A DNA stretch of 33,214 nt from an uncultured Saprospiraceae bacterium (GTDB lineage Bacteria; Bacteroidota; Bacteroidia; Chitinophagales; Saprospiraceae). The stretch lies in assembly GCA_937918905.1 (NCBI GenBank), contig CAKZSH010000278.1, forward strand, positions 1 through 33,214, read 5' to 3'. Position numbers and translations under genes: made by a program. Below the pieces are notes generated by a model. That model made no database searches and was not told the origin of the DNA. It was given only the letters and a program-made list of their open reading frames with translations. How positions within the stretch are numbered: the stretch's first letter is position 1; each line of letters starts with the position of its first letter. Of this stretch, positions 8,319 through 15,905 are shown piece after piece.

Positions 8319-10844
8319 TCAAATACTAGTTTCATCCTTTGAAATAAAATAATTTAAAACAGCTATCCTCCCCATTTGCACCACATCTGGCGTAGGTGAA
8401 GTCAGCGGATTATTTCCTACTACAAATCCATCCCCTTCATCCCCCCAAATAATCGGAATCTCTTTTTCCAAATAAGGAACTAAATATTCCAAATCCGTAA
8501 TTTGATTGTTAGAAAAATTACAACTTCTTAATTGACGAGGTAAATTCTCTATTTCTACAATTTGATTTCCCATTATATTTAAATTCAAAATGGTCTCAGG
8601 TAAATTTTCAAGTTTTGGAATTCGACAATTACTCATTGACAAACTAAACACACTATTTTTAAACCCTTCCAATTTCTCAATAGGATTATGAGAAATATTT
8701 AAATGGTACAATCGCTCCGATAAGTTTTCCAATTTCTGAATTTGATTGGCAGCAATTCCTAAATTATATAAAAAATAAGGAAGGTTTTCAAGTACCGCAA
8801 TTCGATTCTGATTTAGGTTTAAAACATTTAAACTTGAGGGTAAATTTTCGATTTTAAAAATTTGATTACTTCCCAAATTCAATTGTTCAAGTTCCTCAGG
8901 AAGATTTTCTATCAGATGAATTTGATTTCCCCTCAAAAATATTTTCTTTAAATGCGGTGGAAAATTTTCAAGTCTTTTAATTCGATTTTCACTCAAATTC
9001 AATTCCTCCAAATCCTCTGGTAAATTTTCAATAACTTCAATTCTACATTTTTCAGCATTTAAATTTTCTAAGCCCTCTGGTAGATTTTCCAAATACGAAA
9101 CCCCTGAATTGCTAACATCCAAATACCGAATAGTGTCAGGCATATTTTCTAAATACTCAATTGAATTATAACCCACCTCTAGTCGTTTAAGTTGATAAGG
9201 CAAGTTTTCAATTTTTCGAACCAGCGTCCCTCGAATATCCAAGTGCTTTAAATTATAAGGCAAATTTTCAATTACGGCAATAGGATTAGAAAGAATTAAT
9301 AATGTACTCAAACTTAAAGGCAACCCTTCAATTTTTCGGATTTGATTTTGAGCAATACTTAACACCTCCAAACCACTAGGCAAATTTTCCAACACTTGAA
9401 TCTCATTGACACTTATTTCTAATTGCACCAATTGAGAAGGTAAGTTTTCAAGTTTTTGAATTTGATTATTGGCTATCGCAAAAAATTCTAACTCTTTCGG
9501 TAAATTTTCCAAAACAGTTATTTCATTAACATTGATAAAAAGATAGGCTATACCATTTGGTAAGTTTTCCAACACTTGAATCTCATTATCCGATATTTCT
9601 AAATAAGTCAATCCCAATGGCAAATTTTCAAGTTTTGAAATTTCATTTCCACTAATCATCAAAGAAGATAAACTTCGAGGAAGGTTTTCAAGTTTTGAAA
9701 TACTATTACCACCTATACTTAACGAACTTAATCCATCAGGCAAATTTTCAAGTTGAGACACTTGACAACCTTGAATACCTAAAGTAGTCAGTCGCTCAGG
9801 AAGGTTTTCGATTTTAGAAATTGCATTGCTACTAACCGATAGAGAAGTTAAACTTTCAGGGAGATTTTCGATTTTTGTAATCTCATTGCCTGTGATAGAA
9901 AATGTTTCTAATTGCTGTGGCAAATTTTCCAAAAGTTCAATAGCATTATTATTGATACTTAATGTTATCAAACTTTTGGGCAAGTTCTCTAGTTTTGTAA
10001 TTCTATTGTTAGAAATATCAAAATAAATTAATCCCGCTTCTTGTTCGTCCAATAGTTGAGATTGCACCATCTTAGCGTCCGTAGGTAAAAGGTGCTTGGG
10101 AAATAAACCAGAACCAATTACTTTATTAGATCGAATATTAAAACCTGATAAGGAAATCGGGATGTTCTCTTGGCTCTTAATATCTTTCTCTCTTTGAATA
10201 GATTTGGAAAAATCTTTTGGAAAACTATCTACTCCTAATATTTCTTCTGATTGAACATCAAAAGCAGTAAAGCCTTTGGGTAGGTTTTCAATTTTATCGA
10301 TACGATTTTCACTAATGTCAAAATACTCTAAATACGCAGGTATATTTTTCAAACTCCTCACCTCATTTTTACTTATATCTAATGCGATTAATTCTTCTGG
10401 AAAATTTTCTAATTTCGTTACCCAATTCGATTCCATATTCAAAACCGCCAACGATTCAGGCAAGTTTTCAATCTGCTCAATTCGATTGTAACCAATATTT
10501 AGGTTTTGTAAATAAGGTGGAAGGTTTTCAATTTTTTTAATTTTCCAAATATGATCGTAAGCACCTGAGATAGTAAGGTTTTTCAAATTTTCCAATGCCT
10601 TCATCTCCTCAGGAATTTCCGATAACTCATTGCGTTGACCTTTATTAATGCTTTCAATCCATTTACTTTTTTGAAAACCATCTTCATCTCCCAAAGTATA
10701 TTTATTACTCAAGATCAATTCTTCCAACCAAACCAAGTCAAATAACTCCTCTGGCAATTCAGATAATCCACATTTACCTAAATCTAATTTTCCGTTTCTT
10801 TCGCGCTTCTCTTTTCTAATTAATCGTAGTGCTAATTTTGACAT
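8319..10844 (-). CDS. Leucine-rich repeat protein with ROCO-like ends but no ROC-COR module
   Basis: An 841-residue protein made mostly of about 33 leucine-rich repeats of exactly 20 residues (consensus LENLPxxLxxLxIxxNxIxK), so the DNA has a 60-bp period. Repeats 5-8 are degenerate. The N-terminal part (RLIRKEKRERNGKLDLGKCGLSELP by pattern) and the C-terminal NNPLTSPTPDVVQMG...VLNYF match the segments that flank LRRs in bacterial ROCO GTPases, but the protein stops 10 residues later with no GTPase domain. It is probably a cytoplasmic protein-binding scaffold, as no signal peptide is visible. I start at ATG 10844. The open frame reaches a TTG at 10916, but that extension is encoded by a REP-like hairpin. 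The partner and role are unknown. Confidence 0.85.
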   Translation of the reverse strand: MSKLALRLIRKEKRERNGKLDLGKCGLSELPEELFDLVWLEELILSNKYTLGDEDGFQKSKWIESINKGQRNELSEIPEEMKALENLKNLTISGAYDHIWKIKKIENLPPYLQNLNIGYNRIEQIENLPESLAVLNMESNWVTKLENFPEELIALDISKNEVRSLKNIPAYLEYFDISENRIDKIENLPKGFTAFDVQSEEILGVDSFPKDFSKSIQREKDIKSQENIPISLSGFNIRSNKVIGSGLFPKHLLPTDAKMVQSQLLDEQEAGLIYFDISNNRITKLENLPKSLITLSINNNAIELLENLPQQLETFSITGNEITKIENLPESLTSLSVSSNAISKIENLPERLTTLGIQGCQVSQLENLPDGLSSLSIGGNSISKLENLPRSLSSLMISGNEISKLENLPLGLTYLEISDNEIQVLENLPNGIAYLFINVNEITVLENLPKELEFFAIANNQIQKLENLPSQLVQLEISVNEIQVLENLPSGLEVLSIAQNQIRKIEGLPLSLSTLLILSNPIAVIENLPYNLKHLDIRGTLVRKIENLPYQLKRLEVGYNSIEYLENMPDTIRYLDVSNSGVSYLENLPEGLENLNAEKCRIEVIENLPEDLEELNLSENRIKRLENFPPHLKKIFLRGNQIHLIENLPEELEQLNLGSNQIFKIENLPSSLNVLNLNQNRIAVLENLPYFLYNLGIAANQIQKLENLSERLYHLNISHNPIEKLEGFKNSVFSLSMSNCRIPKLENLPETILNLNIMGNQIVEIENLPRQLRSCNFSNNQITDLEYLVPYLEKEIPIIWGDEGDGFVVGNNPLTSPTPDVVQMGRIAVLNYFISKDETSI

Positions 10845-10872
10845 GAGTGTTTTTTTAGAATTTCCTACTGTG

Positions 10873-10890
10873 TCACGGTCAAAACCGTGA
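10873..10890. repeat. REP-like hairpin
   Basis: TCACGGT (10873-10879) and ACCGTGA (10884-10890) are a perfect 7-bp inverted repeat with the loop CAAA. It lies 29 bp upstream of the LRR gene's ATG and inside the spurious 5' extension of that frame. Short GC-rich palindromes of this kind recur between Bacteroidota genes. Confidence 0.6.
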
Positions 10891-11014
10891 TACAAGGCGT
10901 AGTCGTTTTTTTTCAAACAAAATACTAGTTGACAAAATTCCCATTATTATTCAACTTTACTCAACATTATCTCATTTATTTAGTAAAAAATAACGAATTT
11001 TAAAAATTAAAAAA

Positions 11015-11069
11015 GAGACCGCTTCGCTGTCAGAGGCAAAGATTTAACCTCTGACAGCAAAGCGGTCTC
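11015..11069. repeat. 22-bp-stem hairpin in the leader of the LuxR-type gene
   Basis: GAGACCGCTTCGCTGTCAGA (from 11015) pairs with the arm ending GCGGTCTC at 11069: 22 bp with one mismatch and an 11-nt loop. A-tracts lie on both sides on the plus strand, so on the minus strand the hairpin is followed by T6 like a terminator. It ends 14 bp before the ATG at 11084, so it could also limit ribosome access to that start. Confidence 0.7.
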
Positions 11070-11083
11070 AAAAAAATATATCT

Positions 11084-12169
11084 ATGTCGCTACGAACTAC
11101 TTTAATTTTTATTTTACTTTTCTTCACTACTTCCCTTCTTGCCGAATATTCCATCAAAGGCAAAGTCAATATCAATGAGGAATGGCAACCTAAAATATTT
11201 TTAGCGGCAGTAAAAAAATTAAGCGATTACTATCGTACCAGTCCAGATATGATTTTAGAAACTGCACCCATCAATAGTGATGGCAGTTTTGAATTAAAAG
11301 GAAATAACTTACCTAAGGAAAAACGATACTACCGTTTGTATTTGATGAAAAAACAAAACGATGAATATGATGCGTGTTTGTATGTAGGAGGTGAAGATCA
11401 TAATTTTGTACATGTATTGTTACAAGAAGGCGATCATATTACAATTAATGCTGACAACAATTCTTCTGCCCCATTTGGTTCTTATCAAATCCAAGGAAAT
11501 AAAGACAATCATTTAATGCATAATTTGGCGGGAATTGTTTTTCCTAGTTTTTATTTTCATCGAATCAAATTTCCAACTGAACTTAAATTTACCGAAGATA
11601 AATTTCATACCGATTTAAAAAATTTCACGGATACATGTAGTAGTACATTGGTGGCATTGGCAGCTATTAATAATACTGATTTTGATGAATATTTTGATCG
11701 CAATCCTGAGTTTTATGAAAACTTTGGTAAACGTTTAAAATCCGAATTACCTAATTCTATTTACACTAAAAATTATCTGCTTAAAATTAGATATTATGCC
11801 AATGAGGAAGCCTCTGCTCCTTCTTGGATGAAAGCACTTTTAGCTTTAATGGCTTTCAGCATTTTGGGGTTACTATGGAAATTAACTCAAGTCACTCAAA
11901 AGCTCCAAGCCCTTCAAAATCAACCTATCAAAACTCCTCCTTCTTCTGCTCCAAAAGCACTTCCTTTGACCGATCTTTTGACTCAAAAAGAAACTGAGAT
12001 TCTACAGTTAATCAGCGAAGGAAAATCTAATAAAGAGATTGCCAGTTCTCTATTTGTAGAATTGAGCACCGTCAAAACTCACATCAATAAAATATATTCA
12101 AAAATTGGAGCTTCTAATCGAAAAGAAGCACAAACCCTTGCAAAACGGGCATTTCAAGAAGGGGTCTAG
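11084..12169 (+). CDS. Membrane-anchored LuxR-type transcriptional regulator
   Basis: A 361-residue protein with an unusual layout. An N-terminal signal or anchor (about 1-20) and a periplasmic region of about 215 residues start with a beta-rich stretch like the DUF4369 domains of Bacteroidota thioredoxin-like proteins. A transmembrane helix (about 242-262, within SWMKALLALMAFSILGLLWK) is followed by a short coiled-coil linker and a C-terminal LuxR HTH (about 297-358; LTQKETEILQLISEGKSNKE by pattern, then TVKTHINKIYSKI). The protein could sense an envelope signal and act on DNA from the membrane or after proteolytic release. Targets are unknown; the LRR gene is divergent from it. Its stop codon lies inside the palindrome that follows. 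Confidence 0.85.
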   Translation: MSLRTTLIFILLFFTTSLLAEYSIKGKVNINEEWQPKIFLAAVKKLSDYYRTSPDMILETAPINSDGSFELKGNNLPKEKRYYRLYLMKKQNDEYDACLYVGGEDHNFVHVLLQEGDHITINADNNSSAPFGSYQIQGNKDNHLMHNLAGIVFPSFYFHRIKFPTELKFTEDKFHTDLKNFTDTCSSTLVALAAINNTDFDEYFDRNPEFYENFGKRLKSELPNSIYTKNYLLKIRYYANEEASAPSWMKALLALMAFSILGLLWKLTQVTQKLQALQNQPIKTPPSSAPKALPLTDLLTQKETEILQLISEGKSNKEIASSLFVELSTVKTHINKIYSKIGASNRKEAQTLAKRAFQEGV

Positions 12170-12312
12170 TCCCGGTGGGAATATCGAATACTGAACAAGG
12201 AATTTCGAAGTCTTTCGAATACTTGTGATAAGTAAAATCAATGTTATTCGACAAACTTCAACATTCCTTGTTCGGTATTCGATATTCGATATTCCCTTCC
12301 GGGCCTAGTCCC
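12162..12312. repeat. Long palindrome E1 beginning in the LuxR gene's last codons
   Basis: The left arm reads GGGAATATCGAA then TACTGAACAAGGAAT from 12178. The right arm, read on the other strand, gives the same words with one 7-bp insertion (TATCGAA duplicated). Outer segments around CTAGTCCCGG and CCGGGCCTAG also pair roughly. The core holds GAAGTCTTTCGAATA and TTCGACAAACTTC, which again are mutually complementary. The structure starts within the last codons of the regulator gene and probably ends its transcript. Confidence 0.8.
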
Positions 12313-12377
12313 TTTTTCAACTCCATTCTACCTCTTTTATCCATCCCATTTTTCTTTTAACTCGTAGTTTTTGCCTC

Positions 12378-12385
12378 TACTTTTG
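12378..12385 (+). promoter_or_regulatory. Candidate -7 element for the thioredoxin-fold gene
   Basis: TACTTTTG matches TAnnTTTG. No convincing TTTG is seen at the matching upstream distance (TTTC at 12351 is the nearest). Transcription would give a leader of about 115 bases before the ATG at 12508. Confidence 0.4.
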
Positions 12386-12507
12386 TATCGTACAACATTG
12401 GATATGAGACGAGTGCATTAAATTATTAAGGTTTTCAAAAGATGTTGAAAATCTCAATACTCACAATCTCAAATCAAATTTTTCCTTCACTCAAAAAATA
12501 TTTTATC

Positions 12508-13002
12508 ATGAAAAAAATTATCCTTTTTACATTTTCAAGTCTGCTAGCTTTATCCATAGTTGCCTTTAATTATTCACCTAACGAAGTTGAAATCAGTAGT
12601 ACTGAAATCAAATGGTACACACTTGAAGAAGCAATCCAAGCGAACCAAAAATCAGAGAAAAAATTCTTCATTGATTTTTACACAGACTGGTGTGGTTGGT
12701 GCAAAGTAATGGATCAAAAAACTTTTACAAATCCTGAAGTGATTAAATATATGAATGAAAATTTCTACGCTGTAAAGTTTAATGCCGAACAACGAGCACC
12801 AATGACTTTTAAAGGAAAGAAATATGAATTTATACCGAGTGGCAGACGTGGCATTCATGGACTTGCTTATAAGTTGTTAAATCAAAATGCTAGTTACCCT
12901 TCATTCGTCGTTTTAGATACTAATTTAAACCGACAAAATATCATCAAAGGATATAAAGCTCCACAACCATTTTTAGAAATTTTAAACAAGCAATCGTTTT
13001 AA
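12508..13002 (+). CDS. Exported thioredoxin-fold protein (thiol:disulfide oxidoreductase-like)
   Basis: A 164-residue protein with a signal peptide (MKKIILFTFSSLLALSIVAF) and a thioredoxin fold carrying the active-site motif WCGWC within FIDFYTDWCGWCKVMDQKTF, followed by the cis-proline strand ASYPSFVVLD. It belongs to the periplasmic thioredoxin_7/DsbD-gamma-like group, which reduces or isomerises disulfides outside the cytoplasm. The frame extends upstream to 12442, but those residues are not signal-peptide-like, while the chosen Met opens a clean signal peptide. It stands alone and is convergent with the MATE gene, sharing a terminator hairpin. Substrates are unknown. Confidence 0.88.
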   Translation: MKKIILFTFSSLLALSIVAFNYSPNEVEISSTEIKWYTLEEAIQANQKSEKKFFIDFYTDWCGWCKVMDQKTFTNPEVIKYMNENFYAVKFNAEQRAPMTFKGKKYEFIPSGRRGIHGLAYKLLNQNASYPSFVVLDTNLNRQNIIKGYKAPQPFLEILNKQSF

Positions 13003-13102
13003 TTTCAAAATTATTCGACACGTTCGACACGTAACACGTAGCTGCGGGTTTTAACCGCAAGAAAAATAACTTCTAAAGATAATCACTAACAATGGCAGGT
13101 AA

Positions 13103-13145
13103 ACAGGCATTTCTTTTTATTAAGAAATAGCCTGTCCCTTTTTTA
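13103..13145 (+). terminator. Terminator between convergent thioredoxin and MATE genes
   Basis: ACAGGC plus TTTCTT (13103-13115) pairs with AAGAAAT plus GCCTGT (ending 13135), with one bulged base, and CCCTTTTTT follows on the plus strand. The hairpin contains the last codons and stop of the MATE gene, so it serves the plus-strand gene best as an intrinsic terminator. A smaller hairpin around TGCGG/CCGCA at about 13043-13059 lies just upstream. Confidence 0.65.
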
Positions 13146-14421
13146 TTTTCCAATTAAAATAAAACCATTGTATCAATCCACGAGCCACCATAAAAATTAA
13201 TAATGCAGCCCACAGTCCATGATTTCCATATTTATTTTCCAATAAAAAATAAAACAATAAATATACGGTGAGCGCAAGAAGCATGGTGTCTCGCATAGCT
13301 TTAGAGGCAGTCATCCCTATATAAATCCCATCCCAAATATAACATGGTGTGCTCAACAAAGGAAACAAAACCATCCAAAACAAAAACGGTAAACTCATCG
13401 CAATCACTTCTTCTTGATCTGTAAACATTTCTAACAATACTCCTCCAAATCCCCAATAAATCAGACTAAACCCAACAGCTAAAATCATTCCCCACACAAA
13501 TGACAAACGAATCGCTTTATTTAAATTTAACTTATCTTTCGCACCATAATATTTCCCTACCAAACTTTCACTCGCATATGCAAATCCATCTACACCATAC
13601 GACATCCAATTTAAAAATTGTAGTAAAATAACATTCGCAGCCAATACCGTTTCTCCTGCATTGGAGGATTGACTGTAAAAAAATCCAAAGGCAAATGTGA
13701 GGCAAAACGTTCGTATAAAAATATCTCGATTGATTGTTAAATATTGTTTTAACGCCTGCATTTCCATCATTGCCTTTTGATTAAAATGAGTGAGATACGT
13801 TTTGTATTTTCTATAAAATAAAACAAAGGCTAACACGATACCTGCATATTGTGAAATCACCGTTCCCCAAGCTACACCAGCAACATCAAAGTGATATACT
13901 TTTACCAAAATATAGCTTAACAATATATTTACAAGATTCACAAAAACGGTGATAATCAAAGGAAAGATGGCATTTTGCATTCCAAAAAACCATCCCATCA
14001 TCGCAAACAACCCCAAGGTTGCAGGTGCTGCCCAAATACGGATATAAAAATATTCTTCAACCAAATGGTATTGTCCTTCGGAAATATTCATGAGGTAAAA
14101 ACTCATTTCGCCAAAAGGAACTTGAAGGAACATAATTCCAATTGCAATTATGATCGCAATTAATATTGCTCGACTCAAAGTTTGCATGATATCATGTTCA
14201 TCTTTTTTCCCAAAAGCCTGAGCAGTAATTCCTGTTGTCCCCATTCTCAAAAATCCAAAATTCCAATAGATAAAATTAAAAATCATAGCGCCCACTCCAA
14301 CTGCTCCAATATGCATTTCAGACAGCCTTCCCATTAGCATCGTATCCACAGTACTTAACAATGGGATGGAAATATTACTTATAATATTGGGAATGGCAAG
14401 TCGGAGGATTTCTTTATTCAC
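13120..14421 (-). CDS. MATE-family efflux transporter (DinF-like)
   Basis: A 433-residue multidrug and toxic compound extrusion protein with about twelve hydrophobic helices. The opening NKEILRLAIPNIISNISIP and the helix containing STVDTMLMGRLSEM are typical of DinF-type MATE proteins, and the second half repeats the pattern. It would export organic cations or other compounds using a sodium or proton gradient; the substrate cannot be told. The open frame reaches an ATG at 14511, but the extra 30 residues are encoded by repeat sequence and do not look like protein. I start at the GTG at 14421, which places N-K-E-I directly after the initiator as in relatives. Divergent from the PASTA gene. Confidence 0.88.
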   Translation of the reverse strand: MNKEILRLAIPNIISNISIPLLSTVDTMLMGRLSEMHIGAVGVGAMIFNFIYWNFGFLRMGTTGITAQAFGKKDEHDIMQTLSRAILIAIIIAIGIMFLQVPFGEMSFYLMNISEGQYHLVEEYFYIRIWAAPATLGLFAMMGWFFGMQNAIFPLIITVFVNLVNILLSYILVKVYHFDVAGVAWGTVISQYAGIVLAFVLFYRKYKTYLTHFNQKAMMEMQALKQYLTINRDIFIRTFCLTFAFGFFYSQSSNAGETVLAANVILLQFLNWMSYGVDGFAYASESLVGKYYGAKDKLNLNKAIRLSFVWGMILAVGFSLIYWGFGGVLLEMFTDQEEVIAMSLPFLFWMVLFPLLSTPCYIWDGIYIGMTASKAMRDTMLLALTVYLLFYFLLENKYGNHGLWAALLIFMVARGLIQWFYFNWKIKKGQAIS

Positions 14422-14430
14422 GAGTTTTTT

Positions 14431-14630
14431 TTGATGATGAATTATGAGTTTTAAGCGAGGAGTTTTTTTCGAATAATTGTAATTTTTCGAACCTGAATAA
14501 TACAATATCAATTCACGAATACTCTATAATCACTTACAAATACTCGAATTGAAGGTTAAATGTAGTCTGTATTTTCTATTTTTAAATAAAAAACCAATAA
14601 AGAACCTAGAAAACTCATCACTCATCACTT
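14431..14630. repeat. Long degenerate palindrome in the MATE/PASTA divergent region
   Basis: TGATGA...TTATGAGTTTT (14432-14452) pairs with AAAACTCATCACTCATCA (14610-14627). The interior carries TTTCGAATAATTG and ACGAATACTC words resembling the core of the palindromes at 12162, 19944 and 25935. No gene is visible in 14422-14705. It is the exception to the 3'-end rule, since it lies upstream of both flanking genes. Confidence 0.5.
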
Positions 14631-14670
14631 AGTTTTTAGCACTAAAAAACATTTTCTCCGTTCAAAAACT

Positions 14671-14678
14671 TAAATTTG
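14671..14678 (+). promoter_or_regulatory. Candidate -7 element of the PASTA gene
   Basis: TAAATTTG matches TAnnTTTG exactly and lies 27 bp before the ATG at 14706. It overlaps the alternative TTG start at 14676, which argues for the ATG. No clear -33 TTTG is visible. Confidence 0.5.
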
Positions 14679-14705
14679 CGGCGAATTAAAAGAATCCAAT
14701 TAATT

Positions 14706-15632
14706 ATGGAAAGCACCTTCAGTAAAATATGGTCAAAAATCAAACACTTCGCACTCGAAGTATTCTCCTTTGGTTCAAGTAAAATTTTTCTTAAAAATTT
14801 TGCAGGTATCATGGGTATGCTATTCCTTTTATTTTTGATGACTACCACTTGGCTCAAGTGCTATACCGATCATGGCGAAGCATTGCACATGCCTAATTAT
14901 GTAGGAAAAAATCTATTGGAAATAAAGGATATTGCTAAGAAAAAAGGATTTGTAATCGTCGTAGATTCTGCCTACCAACAAGGATTAGCTCCACTCACTA
15001 TTACTGACCAACATCCTGTGGCTGAAAGTTTAATCAAGGAAAAAAGAACGGTATACCTTACTGTTATTCGTAAAGGAATTCAAATGGTACAGTTACCTGA
15101 ATTTAATGATGAAGCTAAGCTGTTCATTAAAAATTTAAAAAGCCTGGATGTTGTTTATAACCATAGACTGGAGATGGATACCAGAGTAGCAGAAGGAACA
15201 TTGTTAGATATTAACTATAAAGAAAAATCCATCTTAGATCAATTAAAAGATGGAAGTATGGAGAAGGTGCCAGCTGGAAGTAAATTGACATTAATTATTT
15301 CTGAAAAAGGTTACGGTCAAACTAAAGTTCCTAATTTGGTTTGTAAAACAACTTCTGAAGCACAATTGATTCTTGAAAATTTAAGTCTCAATGAGAATAT
15401 TATTAGAGATGCTACTACCTCTGATAAAAGTACTGCATACGTTTGGTGGCAAGATCCTGCTGCGGGTTCTTCTATTCGATTTGGGAGTCAAGTAAAAATT
15501 AAGATCATGCAAAATATACCTGACGGTTGTGAGGAAAATGAACTAGAAGCCCCAAGAGATGATGCTCCTGAAAAGCCACAAGAGGAAGAAGAAAATGAAG
15601 AAAATGAAGAGGAAGAAAATGAAGAATTTTAA
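14706..15632 (+). CDS. Membrane-anchored PASTA-domain protein
   Basis: A 308-residue protein with a short cytoplasmic N-terminus, one transmembrane helix (about 31-50, IMGMLFLLFLMTTTWL) and three PASTA-type repeats outside the membrane: MPNYVGKNLLEIKDIAKKKG, then LPEFNDEAKLFIKNL, then VPNLVCKTTSEAQLILENL. The tail is very acidic, almost only Glu and Asn. PASTA domains bind peptidoglycan-related ligands. No kinase or transpeptidase domain is present, so it resembles the stand-alone PASTA proteins found in Bacteroidota. The ATG at 14706 is chosen because the -7 promoter element overlaps the earlier TTG. A palindrome follows immediately after the stop. The exact role is not known. Confidence 0.85.
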   Translation: MESTFSKIWSKIKHFALEVFSFGSSKIFLKNFAGIMGMLFLLFLMTTTWLKCYTDHGEALHMPNYVGKNLLEIKDIAKKKGFVIVVDSAYQQGLAPLTITDQHPVAESLIKEKRTVYLTVIRKGIQMVQLPEFNDEAKLFIKNLKSLDVVYNHRLEMDTRVAEGTLLDINYKEKSILDQLKDGSMEKVPAGSKLTLIISEKGYGQTKVPNLVCKTTSEAQLILENLSLNENIIRDATTSDKSTAYVWWQDPAAGSSIRFGSQVKIKIMQNIPDGCEENELEAPRDDAPEKPQEEEENEENEEEENEEF

Positions 15633-15710
15633 TGATTCAAGACTATGGATTAAGGATTATGGATGTGGACGAAAAATCCTGAATCCTTAATCCATAATCT
15701 TGAATCTTAA
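15633..15710. repeat. Palindrome directly after the PASTA gene
   Basis: The left arm (15633-15665; GATTCAAGACTATGGATTAA) pairs with the right arm (15676-15710; TTAATCCATAATCTTGAATC) with very few mismatches. The loop contains GTGGACGAAAAATCC. It starts at the first base after the stop codon and has no long T-run after it. It probably acts as a transcript end. Confidence 0.8.
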
Positions 15711-15905
15711 ATCCACCTACCTTTTTGTCAAAAAGCTAACATTTTGCGAATCAAATAAACACAACTCCTTTAAATCAACGACCACAGCAACAAAGCCATA
15801 AATTATACGTTTTTCCAAAAGAAAATCATCAATATATTGAGTTAGTATTGATAAAAATAAAACCTTAATACTTAAAGTTTTTTTAAGTTTTTGGCTAAAT
15901 AAAAA

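Noticed and set aside
8319-10844. 60-bp periodicity as a DNA satellite or CRISPR-like array
   Set aside because: The period is explained by 20-residue leucine-rich repeats with an intact reading frame and divergent codons.
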